Shown: piece after piece, positions 60,431 to 64,000 of the stretch
How the letters are laid out: each line of letters starts with the position of its first letter
Numbering within the stretch: position 1 is the first letter of the stretch
NCBI RefSeq assembly: GCF_050948175.1
Contig: NC_135205.1
Coordinates: 1,711,795 to 1,775,794 of the forward strand
From: Xylocopa sonorina
Taxonomy: Eukaryota; Arthropoda; Insecta; Hymenoptera; Apidae
Direction of reading: 5' to 3'
Length of the DNA: 64,000 nt
Made by a program: the position numbers and the translations under genes
The notes under the pieces: model-generated
Seen by the model: only the letters and a program-made list of their open reading frames with translations
What the model was told of the DNA's origin: nothing
Databases searched by the model: none

Positions 60431-61546
60431 GTTGGGGATGTCTGATTAGAAATTTCATTTGTCTACTGCCATGAGTTCTAGAAGTGTTTGACCCGCGCTA
60501 TGTAAAATTAAGAATTGTTGAATGAGATTCATTTGTTTGCCTAATTTACAAAATAATAGATTCTGATATTGTATGTTTTATTGGTATTTGTATGTATTAT
60601 TGGTTAATCAGTAGTGACTAGATCTCTCGTTATTGGTATATTTGAGATGTTATGCTTGTTTAATTTGGTAATAAAATAATAAAAATTGTTTGGTAGTAAG
60701 TTTGCTTCGTTATTTAGAAATCAGGGACTGTCTGATCAGGAATAGAAATTATCTACTTAGAGATGTCTGATCTATATTAAGTAGAATTATGAATTATAAT
60801 CAATTGATAATTTATTAGTTCGGTATCAGTAGTGTTAATGCAAATTTAACATCATTTACTTGATTTGCAATGATAGAAATTGATGTAGGAGATCCTTTTT
60901 TAAATTGTTACATATTAGAGGCTCTCTGCTCTGCATCATACCGAATTACGTTGCATTTCTTGTTAATAACATGCTTGAGTTTGGAGTAGTCTGGCCAAAG
61001 AACAGGAATAATCCACTGTGGCTGGCTTTAGACGTTGTCTGACCCACATCACATGGTATTGCAAAATTATTAGACGATCCACAAGCAGTATAATCCTTGC
61101 CAGTGGTGTTTCTGGTGATTTAAAATTGTTTATTTGATTTGTGGAATGATAGAAATTGGTACGGCGAGTGTTCGATTGATTTGTTTCCGTTTCAAGGATT
61201 GTCTGATCCGCATTACGCGGGGCTGCGAGTTACCGATCGGTCGATAGCGAACAGATTTCTGGTTGGCGGTGTTATTTATGATCTAAGATTGTTTATTTGA
61301 TTTGTGAAATAATAGAGATCGCCAGAGGGATCGTTCGCTCGAGGTATGCGAATTTTAGAAGTGGTATTACGTGAGATTGCGAATTACTCGATCGATATAG
61401 CAGATAGAGAATAAATTTTCTATTCGCGGTTGTGTTACAGATGGTTTCGCGTTATTTATTGGATCCGTGAAGTAATAGGAATCATTCGATTCAGTCGCCT
61501 CAGCTTTTCAAGTCGTCTGACCAAGAATAGGAATAATCTACTGTGG
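60431..61546. repeat. Decayed tandem array, 163-bp period
   Basis: The motif TTTGATTTGTG(G/A)AAT(G/A)ATAGA occurs at 61135 and 61298, and as GGATCCGTGAAGTAATAGG at 61461; the shared GTG(A/G) anchors are exactly 163 bp apart (61141, 61304, 61467). Earlier versions lie near 60861 and 60541. A second motif, GTCTGA(C/T)CC(A/G)CAT(T/C)AC, occurs at 61037 and 61201 (164 bp), with relatives near 60764. A third, GAA(C/T)AGGAATAAT(C/T)(C/T)ACTGTGG, occurs at 61000 and 61525. About six to seven units are present with deletions in the left half. Confidence 0.75.
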
Positions 61547-61550
61547 CGCC

Positions 61551-61950
61551 TTATTTTCTTACTCTCGCGGCTTCTCGTCGACTTCTATAGACCACATTCT
61601 ATTTTATCAAATTCATACGCACGCTGAAGAATAATATCATATCGCAAGAATTACTACAAAAACTTGAAATTTTCTGTGTTTTTCTAAAAAACAATTTCCG
61701 ATAAAAATGTCATTACCTCGCATTCTATATAGAATAAAAAATTGCTTTACAGCTCCTTCAACCTTTTCAGTTACTAAAAATTTTAAATAAACTCATTCGA
61801 TAATTCCAGGAACGGTAAATCGTCTAAATTGCGCGATAGAGAATCACGTTTCAGGAGAAAATTTGCTGTGCCTCGTTTAATCTTCGCGATGAAGCAAAAT
61901 GTGGGACATCAACGACTGGAATAGTAGTTTGATCGTTAGAGATAGCGAGA
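61551..61950 (+). repeat. Dispersed repeat, copy B
   Basis: Starts inside the 125-bp unit at TTATTTTCTTACTCTCGCGG, has one unit only, and then the same tail as copy A, ending at GTTAGAGATAGCGAGA. It carries about 50 extra bases around 61800-61850 relative to copy A. It begins directly after the 163-bp array. Confidence 0.85.
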
Positions 61951-62919
61951 AGTTGGGCAATCTCGTAGAGAAGTCGAAAAATCGCACGTGTCGTGGCCAC
62001 GATCCGTTCTGTTGACCCGCAGCGCGGAATTTTCGGACGTTGGGACGTTTTCGCGGTAGATATTAGCATACCTGGGTCTCGGTGACATTGAAATTCCAGT
62101 TAAGACCGTCTAACCGACGTTTCTGGAATTTCTCGATACAACGTTGATAGTTGAAACGCCCACGGAATTCTGATCGACAAATGTAATCGAGATAGGATTT
62201 CGATTCGATTTCGTCACGTCGTTGCGCGCACCCGATCGAACATTTAATCTTTAGTAACGTGCAGTCATTTTAAATTTACCATGGTTAATTTTCTAAATTA
62301 TCTATATAATTCTAGTTTTTCGTTTCCAGCTCTTCGATTTAAAAAATTGAAATTGATATTTCGTTATACACAATTTGATTGAAATCAGTGCAATACGATG
62401 CGAGTTAAAAGTTCTTAAATTCTATATACTTGTAGAGATAAATTCTATATTTTGTAGTTTTATAATTTGAGAAAAATTGCAAAGGTGTTTTATTTATTTA
62501 ATTTTCGAGCTCTTAATGAAGGATGCTACGATTGTTTCCATTATTCCACATATACATACGTGGTACACAACTGCACGGTATTTAAATGAGGATGTAATTT
62601 TCAAGTGTGAAGATCAATTGTCAAACGAATTACATTACCTTGAATACTCTAAAATCAATCTCAGTCAAACAGAAAACAAAAGAAAATTTTCTTTCCTCCT
62701 TAAAAATCACAAATCATCAATAATTAGTAGAAGTACGAAAATGGACAGTCACGAGTTAATCATCATTACGTGCTCCGATTATAAATGAACGTAATAAAAA
62801 AATTCTAATGAGAATCGTGTATACATTCATATTCATCAACAAAAACCGTGGGAACGAAACGATGAATCGGAAAGAAAAAAAAATGTGAACGAAGCGGGAG
62901 AGAGGCGAGGCTACATCCA
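61951..62919. other. Non-coding, no gene recognised
   Basis: CpG-rich to 62.25 kb, AT-rich beyond. A 103-codon AT-rich frame at 62477-62788 has no known similarity. Confidence 0.5.
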
Positions 62920-62956
62920 GAGAGAAAGAGAAAGAGAGAGAGAGAGAGAGAGGGGG
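62920..62956. repeat. (GA)n microsatellite
   Basis: GAGAAAGAGAAAGAGAGAGA and further GA units, then GGGGGAGG. Potential GAGA-factor site. Confidence 0.93.
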
Positions 62957-64000
62957 AGGTGAACGACCCACGAACGACTTAATATTTCTATAGAAGCTGT
63001 GACGCATAAATTACGAGAAGCGAGTGCAAGCGGGTCGAGGAAGGAACAGGAAGTGCCGCGGGACCGGCACACGATTTGACAAAGTATTATCGATACGTGA
63101 CGAGAAAATCGAGCCTTTGTTACGTTGCACGCGCGTGGGATTGCTATTCGTTGCACGGAGAGACGCGCGGCGGCGCTTGATTTTCGTCCCGTCGCATCCG
63201 CGAACCCTTTCCCGAACGCCGCTGGCTTTTGATGCCACCCTCCGCCATCGCTGCCGCCGCGCGGCATCCGAAAAACGGACGTGCGCGAATTCTCGATGGC
63301 CCCCTCCGAAAATTTCTCTGAACGAGCAATCCTCGACGACGCTCGATGAAATCGAAACGAGGGTGGAAAGTCGAGCCTCCGTTGGAATTTCGATTAATCG
63401 CGCGAAGGGTTACTTCGAGGTAACGGAGATCCCTCTAGCGAGAGCTGGAAGCTCGAAATTCGAGAACCTCCTGCGATCTTTCAAGATTATGCGAATTGAG
63501 AGAATTTTTCAATTAATATTTGTTTTCTTCGACACTTTCTCCAATTCTTTTCAGACTATAAAAGCTGTCTTTAAATGGATCTATGAAATTTAAAAAAAAA
63601 ATTCATACGCGATAGAGTTATTATTGCTTCAGGTTATCCAAGAACTTTTAACTCACCCTATATCACACCGTTTCTCGTAACAAAAAAGATTCTACTACCG
63701 CAGAACCTACAAATTAGAAAGTTAGCTGTACCAACTTAAAGAAATTCCACTCTGACGATTTACAATGGAATAAAAAAGACGAGAATTCCCTGGAACTTTT
63801 TCTAACCTCTAAAAATCCCAAGAGGGGTCTTCTAACGATCCGAATCGGACGCCTCGCGGGGAGCAGAGATCCGAGAGATCGTGCGATAAATCGATGATCG
63901 AGGAGCGGACATTCAAGTGTCAGTCTTCTACAAACGACTCGGGGCAGGCGGATTAAAAACGTCGCCGTGGTTGCATTGTCCTCGGCGACAAAAGGGGGCT
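62957..64000. other. Non-coding, CpG-rich to AT-rich
   Basis: A CpG-rich block at 63.0-63.5 kb holds a 189-codon plus frame (63024-63593) with opposing minus frames and no recognisable domain. The remainder is AT-rich to 63.8 kb and CpG-rich to the window end. No feature supported. Confidence 0.45.

Noticed and set aside
63024..63593. 189-codon plus-strand frame
   Set aside because: No known similarity; overlaps several minus frames in a CpG-rich block and begins without supporting context.

Overview
This window looks like nuclear DNA of an insect, most likely a hymenopteran (bee, wasp or ant). CpG dinucleotides are abundant, base composition flips every few hundred bases between CpG-rich blocks and AT-rich blocks, short TAACC/TTAGG-type strings occur, and the mobile elements are insect-type DNA transposons (piggyBac, mariner, another Tc1/mariner-like family). 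The species call is an inference from composition and transposon types.

I found no intact protein-coding gene, tRNA, rRNA or known microRNA. Most open frames are 60-200 codons, sit in CpG-rich blocks where stop codons are rare, often have an equally long frame on the other strand, and resemble no protein family I know. The window therefore reads as intergenic DNA or a very large intron. The only recognisable proteins are three broken transposase remnants.

Layout: 1-13.7 kb is unremarkable alternating CpG-rich/AT-rich DNA with microsatellites and small hairpins. At 13.7-14.4 kb a CpG-rich block carries back-to-back strong splice donors and initiator-like motifs, so it is a candidate promoter with a non-coding first exon. 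At 15.26-15.79 kb the palindrome GAGTACTC is clustered. 16-32.4 kb is featureless apart from a possible transposon end near 22.7 kb. At 32.46-32.86 kb ETS-like and CRE-like sites precede a short ATG frame that ends exactly at a consensus splice donor. At 33.8-34.07 kb three (TA)n tracts are separated by copies of one unique sequence, two of them inverted. 40.3-44.3 kb is a run of CpG-rich blocks with donor-like ends and a perfect 22-bp palindrome.

The part from 51.2 to 62 kb is different: a nested island of repeats. It holds a 231-bp piggyBac-type MITE, a decayed tandem of about 100 bp, a 125-bp tandem array belonging to a roughly 400-560-bp sequence duplicated 8 kb away, a 1005-bp piggyBac relic bounded by TTAG instead of TTAA, a 596-bp mariner deletion derivative with intact ends, a Tc1/mariner-like relic with long inverted arms, and an old tandem array with a 163-bp period that abuts the second duplicate.

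If the CpG-rich blocks are promoters, the simplest reading is a large regulatory first-intron region of a plus-strand gene with several alternative first exons whose coding exons lie outside the window. This is a hypothesis; RNA-seq or comparison with related genomes would decide it.
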